From Cynocephalus volans (Eukaryota > Chordata > Mammalia > Dermoptera > Cynocephalidae): a stretch of 64,000 nucleotides of DNA. How positions within the stretch are numbered: the stretch's first letter is position 1; the number at the start of each line of letters is the position of its first letter. Shown here in pieces: positions 10,957 through 24,329 of the stretch. Location: assembly GCF_027409185.1 (NCBI RefSeq), contig NC_084463.1:67379852-67443851 (forward strand), written 5' to 3'. Under the pieces are notes generated by a model that saw only the letters and a list, made by a program, of their open reading frames with translations, had not been told where the DNA came from and did not search any database. The position numbers and the translations under genes were made by a program.

Positions 10957-11243
10957 AAAGATTTTGTATCTGTAACAAAAACATGATGTCAAAAAATGGC
11001 TATTTATGTTTTTGTCTTTGGGCCCTCTACCCACCCCGATCATCATTACTTAAGAGAAGTCTAGGCAGCTAGCCATTCAAGTAACTTTTCGTGGGTGTCT
11101 TGTTTGTTATTTGCATGAAGCAGGAACCAATTCTGTTTACCAATGTTGTACTGCACACAGAACTCCTTTATAGTCTCTATATTAGCAATGGTGGTTTGGG
11201 AGTGTGTCTTAGAGTTGGACAGGGTGTCCAATTTTTCTAGTGT

Positions 11244-12500
11244 GTTTGTTTATTCATTTATTCAACACATACATGGGACTTCTTAATGTAGGCACTGGTG
11301 GGCTTTTACCGTGTTTCCAGTATATTAGTGAATTAATTTCAAACGACATATTCTGGTGTCTATTACATGAAGGCATTGTTCACTGCAAACACATAGTTCT
11401 TGTTTTTAAGAAGTTTATAATCTGGTAGGAGAGGTACCATGAATAGAAAAATGACTTAAGAACAAAGAACATAATAGAGGAAAAAAGAAAATTCCCTGAG
11501 AGCACAGAAAAAAGTTACAGCTAAGGGGATCAGGGGAGAGGATATGGTATTTAGGTTGCAACATGAAGGGTCAGATTTCAACAGGAAGAAGCAGATGGTG
11601 GTGGGAGGAGACATGTGACTCTTTTCTAGGCAAGGGGAACAGGTGCTGATAGCAGAAGTACACTCCAGGAATTTTCTTATATTCCCTCAACTCCTCTGAC
11701 TAATGGCCAGAGTGAGCAAAAACTTGGAATCCAGAAAATACAAGGGCATATTCAGGGGTTGGTAAGTGGTCTGTTTTGGCTACAGCATGCATTCTAGTAA
11801 GGGCAAAATCTTACTCTTTTTGTGTATAGAACACACATATGCACACAATACATAGACAGATACACAGTATATCTGTGGTATTAACATTTTCTGAGGGTGG
11901 TGATTAAGAAAAAGTTCTAAAAAGGCTCTTTAGTGGGGACAGTAATGAAAAAGAGGCTTAGAAACACTGGGCTAGCAGATAAGGAAGGCACTGTAGAGTA
12001 AATACGGCTGAGATCTGCTTGTGAATGCCGTGGTAACCAATCTAGTCTTCTTGTATAAGCAATGAGAGGCCAATACTGGTTCTGAGAATGACAATGGTAT
12101 AGCTGAAACTGAGCTTTGGAAAGATTACTCTGATAGCAGTAGACAAGAAAGAATAGAGTGAAGAATGTTTGCAAGGAAACCATTGTGTGGGAATGCTGAT
12201 ACAGGAGAAAGGGAGAGAGGACCTGAACTAAAGCAGTGGAAGTGAAAATAGAAAAGAGGGCTCAAGTCCAAAGATATAGGCTGGACTTGGTAACTTATTA
12301 GGTATGAGGGTCAAGAAAGGAGGCACAAAGATGATGCATGATTTCAAGAGAAGTATCTTAAAGGAGACTAGTCTATTTGACGGTATGAGAAACATAAGGT
12401 TTCTAAGGAGATCAGGTATTCACTTTCAGACATAAGGAGCTTGAGGTGCCTGCGGTTACCCAGCAAAAATGAGAAATGTGGGACTGGAATTCTTAAAGCC
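11244..12500 (-). mobile_element. LINE-2 remnants, antisense
   Basis: The piece starts with 'tttattcatttattcaacac', the reverse complement of an L2 3' terminus. It continues with blocks typical of antisense L2, such as 'aagattactctgatagcag' and 'gaactaaagcagtggaagtg'. It is degraded, and parts inside the span may be unrelated. Confidence 0.55.
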
Positions 12501-13714
12501 CGGATGGAGAAGTCGATTCAAAAGTCATCTGCTTAAAGATGATTGCCAAAACCCTGACACTGGATAAGATGGTCGCAGCAAAGAGTGGACAGGGAGCAGA
12601 GATTGGTTCAGCTCTATCAGACGTCAGCATCGAGGCATGCTTCAGCCCTGGGTTGTAGCACAATTAGGGCATAGCACTGAGAAATTATTATATTGAGAAA
12701 TTTACAAGGCTTTGGGGGTTGCCCTGAAAACACACAGAATAGTTTCTGTGGGGTTATAAACATGGTACTCTTAAAGTAAATCATTCTCAAGGGTTTGTTT
12801 TATGGATTTATTTAGCCAGCTGCAAGCAGCCATTTTTAATCTTAGTATCTGGTAACCCTGACAGCAACCTTCTGCTGAGCCACTCAGCTAAAGAGATACT
12901 CACTAGTTTTTAAAAATTTTTATTGTTCTTGTTTTTTTAGTATCATCTAGATAGAAAGCAATAATCTTTAGAAATCTCCAATAGTCTCCTATCTTCTCCA
13001 GGTTGTGGGGCTTAATTTTTTTCTTTCCTGGCAATCACCCAGCCAAGAGAAATGCTAATCACATCACTTCATTGAATGTATGAATTTTTGCCATCTAAAA
13101 GTATGTATGACCCCAGTAGGCCATTGAGAAGCAACTCTGTAGACTGGGATAGTTTTTTCACAGAGGTATCTTTCTGACCTATTTTAGCTCTTCTCTCCAG
13201 ACAACCCAAATGTTTTCTCTTCCAGCTGCAGGTCATGGCGTGAGTTTGGGTGATAGCTTTCAGTTAAACAAGCAAATACAAGTCAGCTTGAATGTAAGAT
13301 GCTGATAACAAGCCTTTATGATTGAACAAGAGATGTAAAATTTTAAGGGAGTTTGCACAGTTGTTCATTTCAATTTTCACTATTCCAACTGTTTAGTGAA
13401 TAGCTTTGCAAATCTAGATAGAAAACTCCCTTTTTGTTTCCCTGGAGGCTTCGGTCCTGTATCCATTATTACAGAATAAAGATTCCATGAAAAACAGCAG
13501 CTTAAAATCCCTAAACCTTACCTTTAAAAAAAAAAAAACTTCTAAAGATCATAGTAGAACCAACCTTTTAAGATTGTTATAAAAATTCACTGAGATGATG
13601 CAAAGCAATTAACAGGGTCATTCAAAGTCAATGTGCAATAAATGGTACTTATTAATAATATTCTTTGCATACAAAGCAGCCTACAATTTTAGAAGTAACA
13701 TTTTCTTTCACTAT
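12501..13714. other. Intergenic, no recognised element
   Basis: AT-rich intergenic DNA. No coding region or confident repeat was seen. Confidence 0.45.
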
Positions 13715-13726
13715 AAAAGTAATATA

Positions 13727-15566
13727 ATTCAACATACTGTTGGAAGTACTAGCCAGAGCAATCAGAGAAGAGAAGGAAATAAAGGGCATCCAGATTGGAA
13801 AAGATGAAGTCAAACTGTCCCTGTTTCTAGATGACATGATCCTATATACCGAACAGCCTAAAGCCTCTACAAAAAAAACTCTTGGAATTGATAAATGATT
13901 TCAGCACAGTAGCAGGATACAAAATCAACACACAAAAATCAGTAGCGTTTCTATTCCCCAATAGTGAACATGCAGAAAGAGAAATCAAGAAAGCCTGCCT
14001 ATTTACAATAGCCACCAAAAAAATAAAATACTTAGGAATTGAGTCAACCAAGGATGTGAAAAATCTCTATAATGAGAACTACAAACCACCACTGAGAGAA
14101 ATTAGAGAGGATAAAAGAAGATGGAAAGATATCCCATGCTCTTGGATTGGAAGAATCAACATAGTGAAAATGTCCATACTACCCAAAGTGATATACAAAT
14201 TCAATGCAATCCCCATCAAAATTCCAAAGACATTTTTCTCAGAAATGGAAAGAACTATCCAGACATTTATATGGAATAATAAAAGACCACGTATAGCCAA
14301 AGCAACGCTGAGCAAAAAAAATAAAGCTGGAGGCATAACACTACCTGACTTTAAACTATACTACAAAGCTATAATTACCAAAACAGTATGGTACTGGCAT
14401 AAAAACAGACACACTGATCAATGGAATAGAATAGAGAATCCAGAAATCAACCTACACACCTACAGCCATCTGATCTTTGACAAAGGCACCAAGCCTATAC
14501 ACTGGGGAAGGGACTGCCTCTTTAGCAAATGGTGCTGGGATAACTGGATATCAATATGCAGGAGAATGAAACTAGACACATACATTTCACCATACACTAA
14601 AGTCAGCTCAAAATGGATTAAAGAATTAAATATACACCCTGAAACAATAAAACTTCTTAAAGAAAACATAGGAGAAACACTTCAGGAAATAGGACTGGAC
14701 ACAGACTTCATGAATACGACCCCAAAAGCATGGGCAACCAAAGGAAAAATAAACAAATGGGATTATATCAAACTAAAGAGTTTCTGCACCGCAAAAGAAA
14801 CAACAGAGTTAAAAGACAACCAACAGAGTGGGAGAAAATATTTGCAAAATATACATCCGACAAAGGATTAATATCCAGAATATACAAGGAACTCAAACAA
14901 CTTTGCAACAAAAAAACAAGGAACCCACTTAAAAAAATGGGCAAAAGAGCTAAGTAGGTATTTCTCTAAGGAAGATATCCAAATGGCCAACAGACATATG
15001 AAAAAATGCTCAACATCACTCAGCATCCGGGAAATGCAAATCAAAACTACACTGAGATACCATCTCACCTCAGTTAGGATGGCTAAAATCCAAAAGACTC
15101 TGAACGATAAATGCTGGCAAGGTTGCGGAGAAAAAGGAACTCTCATACATTGTTGGTGGGACTGCAAAATGGTGCAGCCTCTATGGAAAAATGGTATGGA
15201 GGTTCCTCAAACAATTGCAGATAGATCTACCATATGACCCAGCTATCCCACTGTTGGGAATATACCCAGAGGAATGGAAATCATCAAGTCGAAGGTATAC
15301 CTGTTCCCCAATGTTTATCGCAGCACTCTTTACAATAGCCAAGAGTTGGAACCAGCCCAAATGTCCATCATCAGATGAGTGGATACGGAAAATGTGGTAT
15401 ATTGACACAATGGAATATTACTCAGCTATAAAATGAATGAAATACTGCCATTTGCAACAACATGGATGGACCTTGAGAGAATTATATTAAGTGAAACAAG
15501 TCAGGCACAGAAAGAGAAATACCACATGTTCTCACTTATTGGTGGGAGCTAAAAATAAATAAATAA

Positions 15567-15628
<62 letters not shown>

Positions 15629-15799
15629 CGGGGGGAGGTGAAGAAGACATAACAACTACAGTTCCTTGAAGTTGATATGACAAGCAAACAGAAAGGACAT
15701 TGTTGGGTGGAAGGGAGGAGAGGGAGGAGGGAGGGAGGTTTCGGTAATGGGCCACAATAATCAACCACATTGTATATCAACAAAATAAAATTAAAAAAA
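13727..15799 (+). mobile_element. 5'-truncated LINE-1 with broken ORF2
   Basis: The element starts inside the reverse-transcriptase part of ORF2, just before the catalytic region. The usual F-A-D-D motif is altered to F-L-D-D near 13827. A single frame runs 13882-14871. The C-terminal part then continues in other frames (14730-14957, 14983-15237, 15191-15436), ending near the conserved EYYSAIK-type terminus at 15436. The 3' UTR carries a (CA)n tract, a G-run, purine-rich sequence and poly-A. A 12-bp target-site duplication, 'aaaagtaatata', lies at 13715-13726 and 15800-15811. It cannot code for an active enzyme. Confidence 0.95.
15569..15626. repeat. (CA)n microsatellite inside LINE-1 3' UTR
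   Basis: About 28 CA units lie between 'aaataaataaatt' and the G-run of the LINE-1 3' UTR. The sister copy at 4103-4363 has only 'aaataaacaaac' at this place. Confidence 0.9.
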
Positions 15800-15843
15800 A
15801 AAAGTAATATATATTTATTGGGGCTGGAGAAAATTGAAAAATA

Positions 15844-15928
15844 TGAGGGTACTGGAAAAAGTTTGTGGAAAAATAGAATTAAAAGATAATACAAACCTTC
15901 CATGAACTTGTTTTGAAGTACCCTTGCA
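15844..15928. mobile_element. Palindromic mariner-like MITE, copy 2
   Basis: It begins 'tgagggtactgg' and ends 'gaagtacccttgca', with TA flanks at 15842-15843 and 15929-15930. The centre contains 'ttaaaagataat' as in copy 4. Confidence 0.75.
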
Positions 15929-16457
15929 TAACATACAAATCAGATAGATAGATGGAGATAAAAATTTCAGCTTTATTACTAGTAAAGTTTAATTGAAGAA
16001 TGTGGTTTGGTTTTGCAGCCGAAGCTTACTAGTGCTACCCCTTCAGATCTAGACCCTGGGGCAGATAGAGCACCAGAAGAAGATGGGGATCTGGGGAACA
16101 GACATTATTGATGATAAGAAGGTAGGAGGGAGAATGACAACCAAGTGCTTCAAGCTTTCTAATAAATTAGTCCCACCCGGTGAAAAAGCATACCTTACCA
16201 CAAAATAACTTACTGCCCCACCTACCCTGAGAAGGAATGAGTAAGGATCAGGCAGAGAGGCTGGGAGTTACTCCAGTCCCCTCATAAAAAGTGATAGAAC
16301 AGATTGTTCCCTCTGGTAATGTTAATTATATAAAAATGTAAGAATATGGAAAAGAGCCCCAAAAGTTTCAATATCCATACATGTATATCTACACCCAACC
16401 ACCATTTTTATTTTTTATATTTTTATTTATATCCCTATGTATTCCCCCTTTCCATAT

Positions 16458-16458
<1 letters not shown>

Positions 16459-16491
<33 letters not shown>

Positions 16492-16573
16492 ACATATGAG
16501 GGGTCTTCAAAAGTTCATGGAAAGATCTTTATTTTCTTTCAATTCTATTTTTTTGTGAATGTTTTGAAGTACC
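16459..16573. mobile_element. (GT)n tract followed by MITE copy 3
   Basis: A GT run (16459-16489) is followed at 16497 by 'tgaggggtcttcaaaagttc'. The match continues to 'gttttgaagtaccc' at 16573, where the right terminus is eroded and the second TA is absent. Confidence 0.65.
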
Positions 16574-16699
16574 CAGAGAAAAAAGTAAAACATTTCCCAG
16601 GGCATTATAGGAATCTATTGCTATCCTTATAGCACCCAGACACCTAGGTCAATAAACAAATACACAAACCAAAAAACACACTACAATTTTTTCTTGTGA

Positions 16700-17200
16700 C
16701 TATAGATGTGACCAAATTCTAAGAAAAATGCCAGGAAATAGAAGTAGAGTTTATTCCAGAACTGCAAGAATATTTAAATATTAACATAGTTTCCCTTATC
16801 AGGAGGTCAAAGCAAGAAAATAGTATTATCAAAAGTTCTTTGATAAAATTCAAGATTGTTTTTTGTTAGAACTAAACTAAATTTAAAATACTTAGTGAAG
16901 TTGGATTAGAAGAATGTTTCCTTGACATGGTAAGAATTGTCTGTGCCAGACAACACTAATGTTATCATTAATGGTGAGTCTTTTAAATAAAAGCTAATCA
17001 AGGATATCTGCCGTTACCAGTATTGTCCAAAATTGTTCTGGTAGTTCTAGTTGATACAATAAAGAAAAAAAAATAATGAGGTGTAACTCTCAGAAAAGAG
17101 AAAATCGATCAGAGATGAGTATATACTTAGTAAAAAATCAAAGAAATCTAATTAATAACTATTAGGACTACAAAGAGAATACATATTAGTGGACAGTGTA
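16700..17200 (+). mobile_element. Old LINE-1 ORF2 fragment
   Basis: Diverged LINE-1 reverse-transcriptase-region sequence is recognisable, including 'gttctggtagttctag' near 17036, the equivalent of the 'ggaagttctagccag' block seen in the younger copy at 13741. Confidence 0.55.
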
Positions 17201-17204
17201 TTGG

Positions 17205-18165
17205 TTCATTCAATAAATATTTATGGAATGTCTACTGGTATATGTCGAGAAATGTTCTACACACTGTGTAGATGAGATGTTCCTGCCCTCAAGTATATCA
17301 CATTCTAATGGGCAGAGATAAAAAATAAGAAACAAGTCAACCTAAGTTTAGAGTGTGATAAGTGCTATGAACTAAGTAAACAGGTGGCGGGGGACAGTGG
17401 AGGGAAGGCTCCTTTTGGAGTGGTCAGGAGGACGCTGATAAGATGCCATCTGAGCTGAAACCTGAAGGATAAGAGGCCAGACATGTGAAGAACTGGGAAA
17501 ATGAATGCACAGACGTCCTCAAAGAGGCTTAAATTGGAATAAAATGTGGGTTAAAAAGTAGACTTATGTGCTATGTATAAAATCTTTTGAACCTGTCATC
17601 TTCATGCAAGAAATAATCTACTGGGTTCCATGTCCCAGATAACATCGTTAGGGACATTTAGTATTTGTACAACCTGCTGTGTTGAACCCGGTTCCAGGTG
17701 TTGGAAACACAGAGGTACAAAAACAAATAGGTCTCTGTCCTCATAGAGTTTGTATTCCTGGGAGAAGAGACAGACAAGTGTGATAAAGTGCTATGAGGAA
17801 AATTAATGGTGATATGACAGAGAGTAACTTTGAGGAGGAGGAGAATACTTTACATGGAGTGGTCAGGAAGGCCAGCCACCCTGAGGTGATGTAAGCGGAA
17901 ACCTGAAGGGTGTCAAGGATCCAGCCATAAGAGCTAGGAGAAGGTCTTCCCAAGCAGAGGCAAGGGCCAAGACACTGAAGCAAGAGAGACTGGAAAGCTC
18001 TTTTTGGTTCTGCAGCCAGCGCTTACTTGTGCCACCCCTTCAGATCTGGGCTGATGTCTCTGGACCACGGGAAATAAGGGGAAGAGGCACAGAAAGGGAG
18101 GCTGGGGAAGGAGGCATGGGCCTGATGACATAAGGCTGGTAGGCCAAGGTGAAGGAGTTTAGCTC
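17205..18165 (-). mobile_element. Two LINE-2 fragments, antisense
   Basis: Piece one (17205-17500) starts 'ttcattcaataaatattta' and contains 'gtgataagtgctatgaac' and 'ctgagctgaaacctgaagg'. Piece two (about 17690-18165) repeats that order: 'ctgtcctcatagagtttgta', 'gtgataaagtgctatgagg' and 'cggaaacctgaagggtg'. They derive from the same part of L2. Confidence 0.6.
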
Positions 18166-18169
18166 CTAT

Positions 18170-18365
18170 CCTAAGGGCATGGGCTTGGAGTCAGGAGTCC
18201 TTGGTTCAAGCTTGGCTACAGGATTTATTAGATGTGTGAACTTGGGTGGTTATTTCACCTCCCCATCTGTGAAACATGGGTAATAATAGTACCTACCTCA
18301 CAAGGTTGTGGAATTAAATGTGATAATGTATGTAAAGTGCTTTAGCATATAGGAAGCCCTCATGA
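18170..18365 (+). mobile_element. MIR SINE
   Basis: The copy reads 'ggcttggagtcaggagtcc', 'gtgtgaacttgggtggttat', 'atctgtgaaacatgggtaat' and 'gtaaagtgctttagcatat'. It is well preserved. Confidence 0.85.
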
Positions 18366-18371
18366 ATGAGG

Positions 18372-18411
18372 TGGGGGGAGAGAGAGAGAGAAGGAGAGAG
18401 AGAGAGATCTT
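18372..18411. repeat. (GA)n microsatellite
   Basis: A run of GAGA with small interruptions lies directly after the MIR. Confidence 0.9.
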
Positions 18412-19301
18412 TCTTGTTGGGTGGCCAGTTGACTTCTGCCCAGTTTTCTCCTCTACCTGGCCAGCTTCTTGGATAAGGAAGGATTTCTAGATGTCATCTC
18501 TTCTCTCCCTGACTCCAAGCTGGAGAAACTCTTGCCCCCAACCCACCTCAAATGACTTGTGACATAAGGATTGAAATGGTTTTAAATTGAAAATATAGCA
18601 TGATGATACAAAAGTAATAAAAGAAAAAAAAAGATATTTATGATCCTACCATCCTAGTTTAAGGATTATTTCCATATTTAAATATAATTCTAAAGTTCTT
18701 TTCCGTGTGTATATATTTATAACTATAGTTATAATCACAACTGTGTATATGCATATATACAAACACATTTTCATAACACAGTTGTAATCACAGTGTGCAT
18801 ATTTTGATAAAGGCTTTTAATACTATTAATGAAAGACCTCTGCAGAAGATTTCACAATATAGCGGGATTAAAAAAAAAAAAACACTTTAGAAGTTTCTTT
18901 GAGAACTTTAAAGTGTTTCACAGAAATAAGATTGATTTTTTTTCATATTACCTCAGTAACCAGTTCTAGCATTTTATAATATCCATTCATTGATCATTCT
19001 TTCTTCTAGTGATTCTGCCTACTGCTGTGTGGTTGCCTTTCTTTTTAGAAAACAGTACCCTTTAAATAACAATCCCCATGCACAGATTAAGTGACACCTG
19101 AAAAATAAATCTTCTTCGTTTGTTGTTGGGGAATATTCTTGTTGGTAAAGAAAGCAGGGTAAGTGAGAGGACCTGTATTGTTGATGGGATGGAAACTTTA
19201 ATAACTACTGTCAGCCTGAGAGAAGGAACACCACGCCTGCTCTCACTAGAAGATTTTTAAAAGTTCTCAGTGACTCACTTCTTCAAAGTCAAAGGCTTAT
19301 A

Positions 19302-19649
19302 CAGTTGGCTCTCCATATCTGTGGGTTCTGTATCCGTGGATTTAGCTAAGCATGGATTGAAAATATTCAGGGGAAAAAAAAGGATAGTTATGCCTGTACT
19401 GAACATGTGCATACTTTTTTTGTCATTATTCTATAAACAATACAGTATAAGAACTGTTTATATAACATTTACATTGTATCAGGTATTATCAGTAATCTAG
19501 GAGTAATTTAAAGTACTGAATACGGTAGGATGTGTGTAGGCTATATGTAAATAATACAACATTTTATATAAGGCACGTGAGCATCTTCTGATTTTGGTAT
19601 CCATGAGGGGTCCTGGAAACCATCCCCCACGGATACTGAGGGATGACTG
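19302..19649 (+). mobile_element. MER2/Tigger1-type non-autonomous transposon
   Basis: The 348-bp element starts 'cagttggctctccatatctg' and ends with the inverted 'cggatactgagggatgactg'. TA flanks it at 19300-19301 and 19650-19651. Length and termini fit full-length MER2. Confidence 0.9.
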
Positions 19650-19651
19650 TA

Positions 19652-21530
19652 TTTGTTTGCTTCCATAATACTAAACCATTGAACTTAATTTTATTCTTTG
19701 AGTCCAGGAAAAATTGCCATCTGGGCAACTTGGAATGTACAAGGGAGGTAAGAAGAGAGGACCCTTCCCTACACTTCACCTTCTATATTGCATAGAGAGG
19801 TGGGGGAAAGCAGGACAGAAAGAGTGAAAGAAAATTCTAATACAGAAGACTGAACCCAGCTTCTTCCAAACTTCAAAGAGATGTCCACTCAGAATAAAAG
19901 GAGCGAAACTGAAAGTTAGGTTTTTCTTTCTCCATCCACAGCCTTAGCACTCGTGTGCAGTCGCCTCTTTGCAGCTTTTAATTAGATGGATCACTGCAAT
20001 TAATTAGCCTGTCACTGACATCTAATGAAATTGTGGCTCAGACAAAACTGGAAGTATCTTTTCTTCTCTATGTGTTTTAAAGAGAATTTATTAATGCATT
20101 TGGATTTTTTCATTTTGATTAAAAATCATAGGTTTTAAACTAGATAAAATTGTTATCCGTTTAATGTGACAGGCACAGTATCAAGACTGCAGTTCTTCAA
20201 AACTTGTATTGTGATTTAAGTAGGCAAATTTCCAATAAATAGAATTTGATAATTTCATTTCCTGTTTCTAAATTCATTATCAGGACCAAGGTAGTGTCTG
20301 GTTGGGAGACTATAAGCAGAGCTAACTAATCAAGGCCTCTGTAACTTACCCTCCGTAACTTAATTGGGATGTATTCTAGCACTTATTGGTCCTTCATTTC
20401 CTTTACTAGTCATTTGTTCTCATATATGGGGCATGCTTCAAACAGTACCTAAACCACACAGATCTTGGGATTCTATCACCTTTCCCAAGGCATATAATTG
20501 TGTTCTCCGGTTATGTTTGTCGTTTCACATGGTTAGAAGTTTGTTGTCAAGTGACAAGTTTGATGCAAGTACAATGTTATTCAGTATCTTCAAACAGGAT
20601 GATGACATGTAAACTTCTAAATATGAGCAGTTGAAAGAACACAGAAAGTTGTTGCTGTGCCTGGAGAAGCATGCTAAGACCTGTAGCTAGGCCCCTGGAT
20701 CAGCAAGAATTGTCTACAATAGAAGGGCTTCCTGCAGGTATAGAATATTCTTGCTGGAGGTAAAAATATGCCATATATGCTTGTTGCCCTGGAGTTAGAA
20801 TGTCTAACTTAAGTATTAATTGAGCAGAAATGTTTACTGTCTTGGAATAGAGTAACTTCCCCGTCTTGCTAAATCCTATTAAACTAATTACTGTGTAGAT
20901 CAAAATATGCCAGTGCTTTAATTAACTGTGTGTTATAATACCAATAGTCACATGATGGTAAGTATCATACTAGAAGTTCTTCTGGTCGAGGGACGGACTA
21001 GGTAGCCAAACTTTTAAATTAATAGCATACTTCAACTAATAGTCATAGGGGAGAAAATACACTTAACATATAAAGAAATACAAACTAGGAATAGTATCCT
21101 CCAGACTGACTAAGAAATGGTCACATAAATTTACAACCACACTAGGTGCGATCCAAGCTAGTAAACAACAATTTCTATAATAACAGATGCTCTTCTACTT
21201 CCGGCCTTTTTGTTAAAACCTTAAATTTGGGAATTCAGTAAGCTTTTTTTCCCCTCAAAGTTGAATTCTCATAAGCTCAAGTATTTAACATGAATAAATA
21301 GCAAAGGTGGTGGAAACTTTAATTTCCCTCCCCACACTGTAAATATTTGAATATGAAATGATAGATTCTATCTCTTCCCTATTTGTTTTTAAGGCTGGTC
21401 TAACTGCAACTAATGTGCTTCCCCTCATCGTATATTAAATTGCCCCCTTGAAACACTGCTCCTTCATCCTGATCCACTTCCAATGCAGCCATCCATTCAT
21501 TCACTCTGGGTTATTTTCATTAATTCACTT
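19652..21530. other. Intergenic, no recognised element
   Basis: AT-rich sequence without supported exon or repeat. Several short open frames have no family resemblance. Confidence 0.4.
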
Positions 21531-21904
21531 AGGATTATTTTGATTCATTCAATAATTCAACAAATATTTATTTTGCACCTGCACGTGCCAGGCAGTGTTC
21601 TAGGGCTGTTCTTTACCTCTTCATTCTAGCTTCTCTTTTTAGTTTGGTTTCCTCCAAATTCCTTCCTTGATCATTTTGTGCAGTTATTTGCCCCCATCTC
21701 TTTTTGAAGTGTGTGTTCTACATAGAATTCTGTTATTCAGCAATTTTCCAGAGTGTAACTTGCTGTCCTTCTTGTACTCCCACTTCACTAAAACTGTCTT
21801 TAATGTAAAGTGGGTTATAAGGGGTCAGTAGGATGAGAAAAGAAAATAGAAACCCAACACCTACAGCAAATACTGTGTAAATCATATATAATTTACCAGG
21901 TTGA

Positions 21905-22070
21905 TTTAAAATATTTCAACGGGCATAGCGTTTCCTTTTGGTGCTGAAAATGTTTTGGAACTAGATGGAGGTGGTGGTTGCACAACACTGTGAATGTCCT
22001 AAATGCCACTGAATCGTTCACTTTAAAATGGTAAATTTTATGTTATGTTAACTTCACCTCAATAAAAATA
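21905..22070 (+). mobile_element. LINE-1 (L1M) 3' end
   Basis: 'ggaggtggtggttgcacaac', 'ccactgaatcgttcacttta' and the closing 'cacctcaataaaaataac' form the 3' UTR of an old L1M element. Confidence 0.8.
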
Positions 22071-23600
22071 ACTTTTAAATCATATTTCACTATTTTTGTC
22101 CATGTTGATAAAATTGTAAACCTCCCCAACCTCACCCCAGTTGTCTAGGGAGCAGTCCAAACATAAACTCAGTGCATTAAGCATAATGCCATTATTAATT
22201 CAGTTTTCTCAAAATGTGAAACAGGACAGTATTAAGCCAAAGGAGCTGTAAGCACATGCAAGACACGACCACTCTGTTCTGATTTACAGCCCGTTTGCTC
22301 TGCATGACTGTGAATGCTGGAACAAATAAGCATCTCCACCTGTGTGTGGAGACCACTTCCTGATACTACCTAATAACCGTAAGGAGCAAGATTTCTTTTG
22401 GATTGACCCGGAGGAAAGAAAGGCTGTTTTTAGGAGGAGCAAGTACAGATTTCAGAGATCAGAGGGAAAAGATGGCTGGGATTCTGAAAAGATGTTGGGG
22501 AAGCGTAACAGGCTATTATCCAGAAGTAAATATACATTTGAGATGTATCTAGTGGTCCAGGTCAGGAAAGATATTCTGATGTTAGTCGATCTGTTTTAGA
22601 TTTTTAAAGGTAGGCAGTTATTTTTGCTACATTTAATTGAAGGAAGGACTGAATATTTTTGCTGATTAAAGAAAACCTATTTTCCTTTCAATTCATCCTC
22701 CCCTCATTGCCCTACCTGACCTCTTTGTATTTTCTGTATTTATTTTCTGTATATTATTATTGCAAATTAAAACTCAGAGAGAAGCTTTTCCTCCTGAGGA
22801 GGTCTGAACCCAACCCCTTTTCTGTAAGTAAGTGTCCTGGATTATAGATGACAGGATGGGATGCCAATGGGAGTGTTGAGATGACTTTTTGAAAAGACGA
22901 TACTAAAGAAAGATGGCTAGAAAAGTGGGCTCAAAGTAGATGGGGAGGCCAAGGAAAATATCAGTACCTGAGGGTCCTGAGACCCCAGGGCCAATGGGAA
23001 GAGGGGAACACAAGAATTGCCACCACCTGTGGTCAAGAAGGAAATTCAAGTCATGAAGACAAAATTAGTTTTAGGTTAAAAGGGGAAAGAACACTCAAAA
23101 GATCTGAAAATGGACAGAAAATTCTGGTAAAATCAATAATGGTTTCAGAAGTCATAAAATAAACATGTTCAAGAAGTAGGCTTAGTTGGATGGAGCTGAG
23201 TTGGATGGGACTAACTTGGAAGGGACAGTAATGAAGTCAGTGGGCAAGAGGGACATTCCCCAAGAGCAAGATCACTGGGATTGGGATGGGATCTCAGGTG
23301 GTAGAAAGAAAATTTCTGGGCAAGAGTGTCAAACCAACCATCCCAAAGTTCCAGATGGAACCGTGTGTGATGGTGAAGTACCTGGAAAGGCTGCTTCCTC
23401 ACTGCTGATCAATTTTAGCCATCATTTTCAAATGAATTAGTGACCATAGCAGTGTGACCCTGTTGCTTGGATTCTTCTCATCCTGAAAAGACTCAGTGTC
23501 TGAGCAGCCCTGGCCTGAACTTCACAAGAAAGTCATGAGAAACAGCCGTCTAGGCAGAGCATAGGAGGAGATGTTATTCTTACAAAAATTAAACTGTGGG
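22071..23600. other. Intergenic, no recognised element
   Basis: Mixed-composition sequence. The open frame at 22342-22599 has no recognisable family. Nothing is supported as coding. Confidence 0.4.
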
Positions 23601-23611
23601 ATACACTACAG

Positions 23612-23832
23612 CAGTTGTTCTCAACTGAAGGTGATTTTGCCCCCAACCCCAGGGTCATTTGGCAATGTCTGGAGACATTTTTCACTGTTACGTGTGTGAG
23701 GGTGGCATGCTACTGGCATCTAGTGGGTAGAGGCAGAGATGCTGTTAAAAATCCTACAGTGTGTGGTAAGGCCCCCTCAATAAAGAATTATCTGGTCCAG
23801 AATGTCGACAGTGCTGAGGCTGAGAAACCCTG
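23612..23832 (+). mobile_element. MER5A hAT-Charlie element
   Basis: It begins 'cagttgttctcaactgaagg' and ends 'gctgagaaaccctg'. Typical MER5 internal blocks are present: 'tttggcaatgtctggagac', 'ctggcatctagtgggtagag' and 'aaagaattatctggtcca'. Confidence 0.9.
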
Positions 23833-24329
23833 TGTTAGAGTGATTTGGGGTCAGAGAACCAGGGTTCTGGGGTATGCTCTACTCATTGCTAATGCTGTGT
23901 CCTTGGAAAAGCTACTCAGCCTCTCTTCTGATGCTTAAAGTTGCTTGCCACTCCCACCATATAGTGGACATACATCATGCTGAATCATTATTAAAAGTGT
24001 GAAGAGAAATACAAATGTGATAGTTCACCATCAGAAGCACCGACTGGCAGTCCCTTTGCCCCCAACACTCTGCTGCTGTCCCTTTGCAGGCCCGCAATGC
24101 CTCCCTGCTGGAGGATGGCAGCAGCCTCTACACTGGTCTCCCATCCTACAGCCTAAACTCTTTTTAGTCTATTGTTTGAAATGGAAACTAGGCTTGTTTT
24201 CCTGAAATATTGCTTTCAGCAAATGACTTCCCTGATCAGGAATCTGTGAGGTCTCACCATCACCTTCTTCATCAAATCCCCGAACTTCCTGATTCTTAAG
24301 CCCGATCATGATGTGACCCTGTTACATCC

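Noticed and set aside
13882-14871. 329-codon frame as a host gene
   Set aside because: It is LINE-1 ORF2 inside an element with target-site duplications and poly-A; frameshifts follow.
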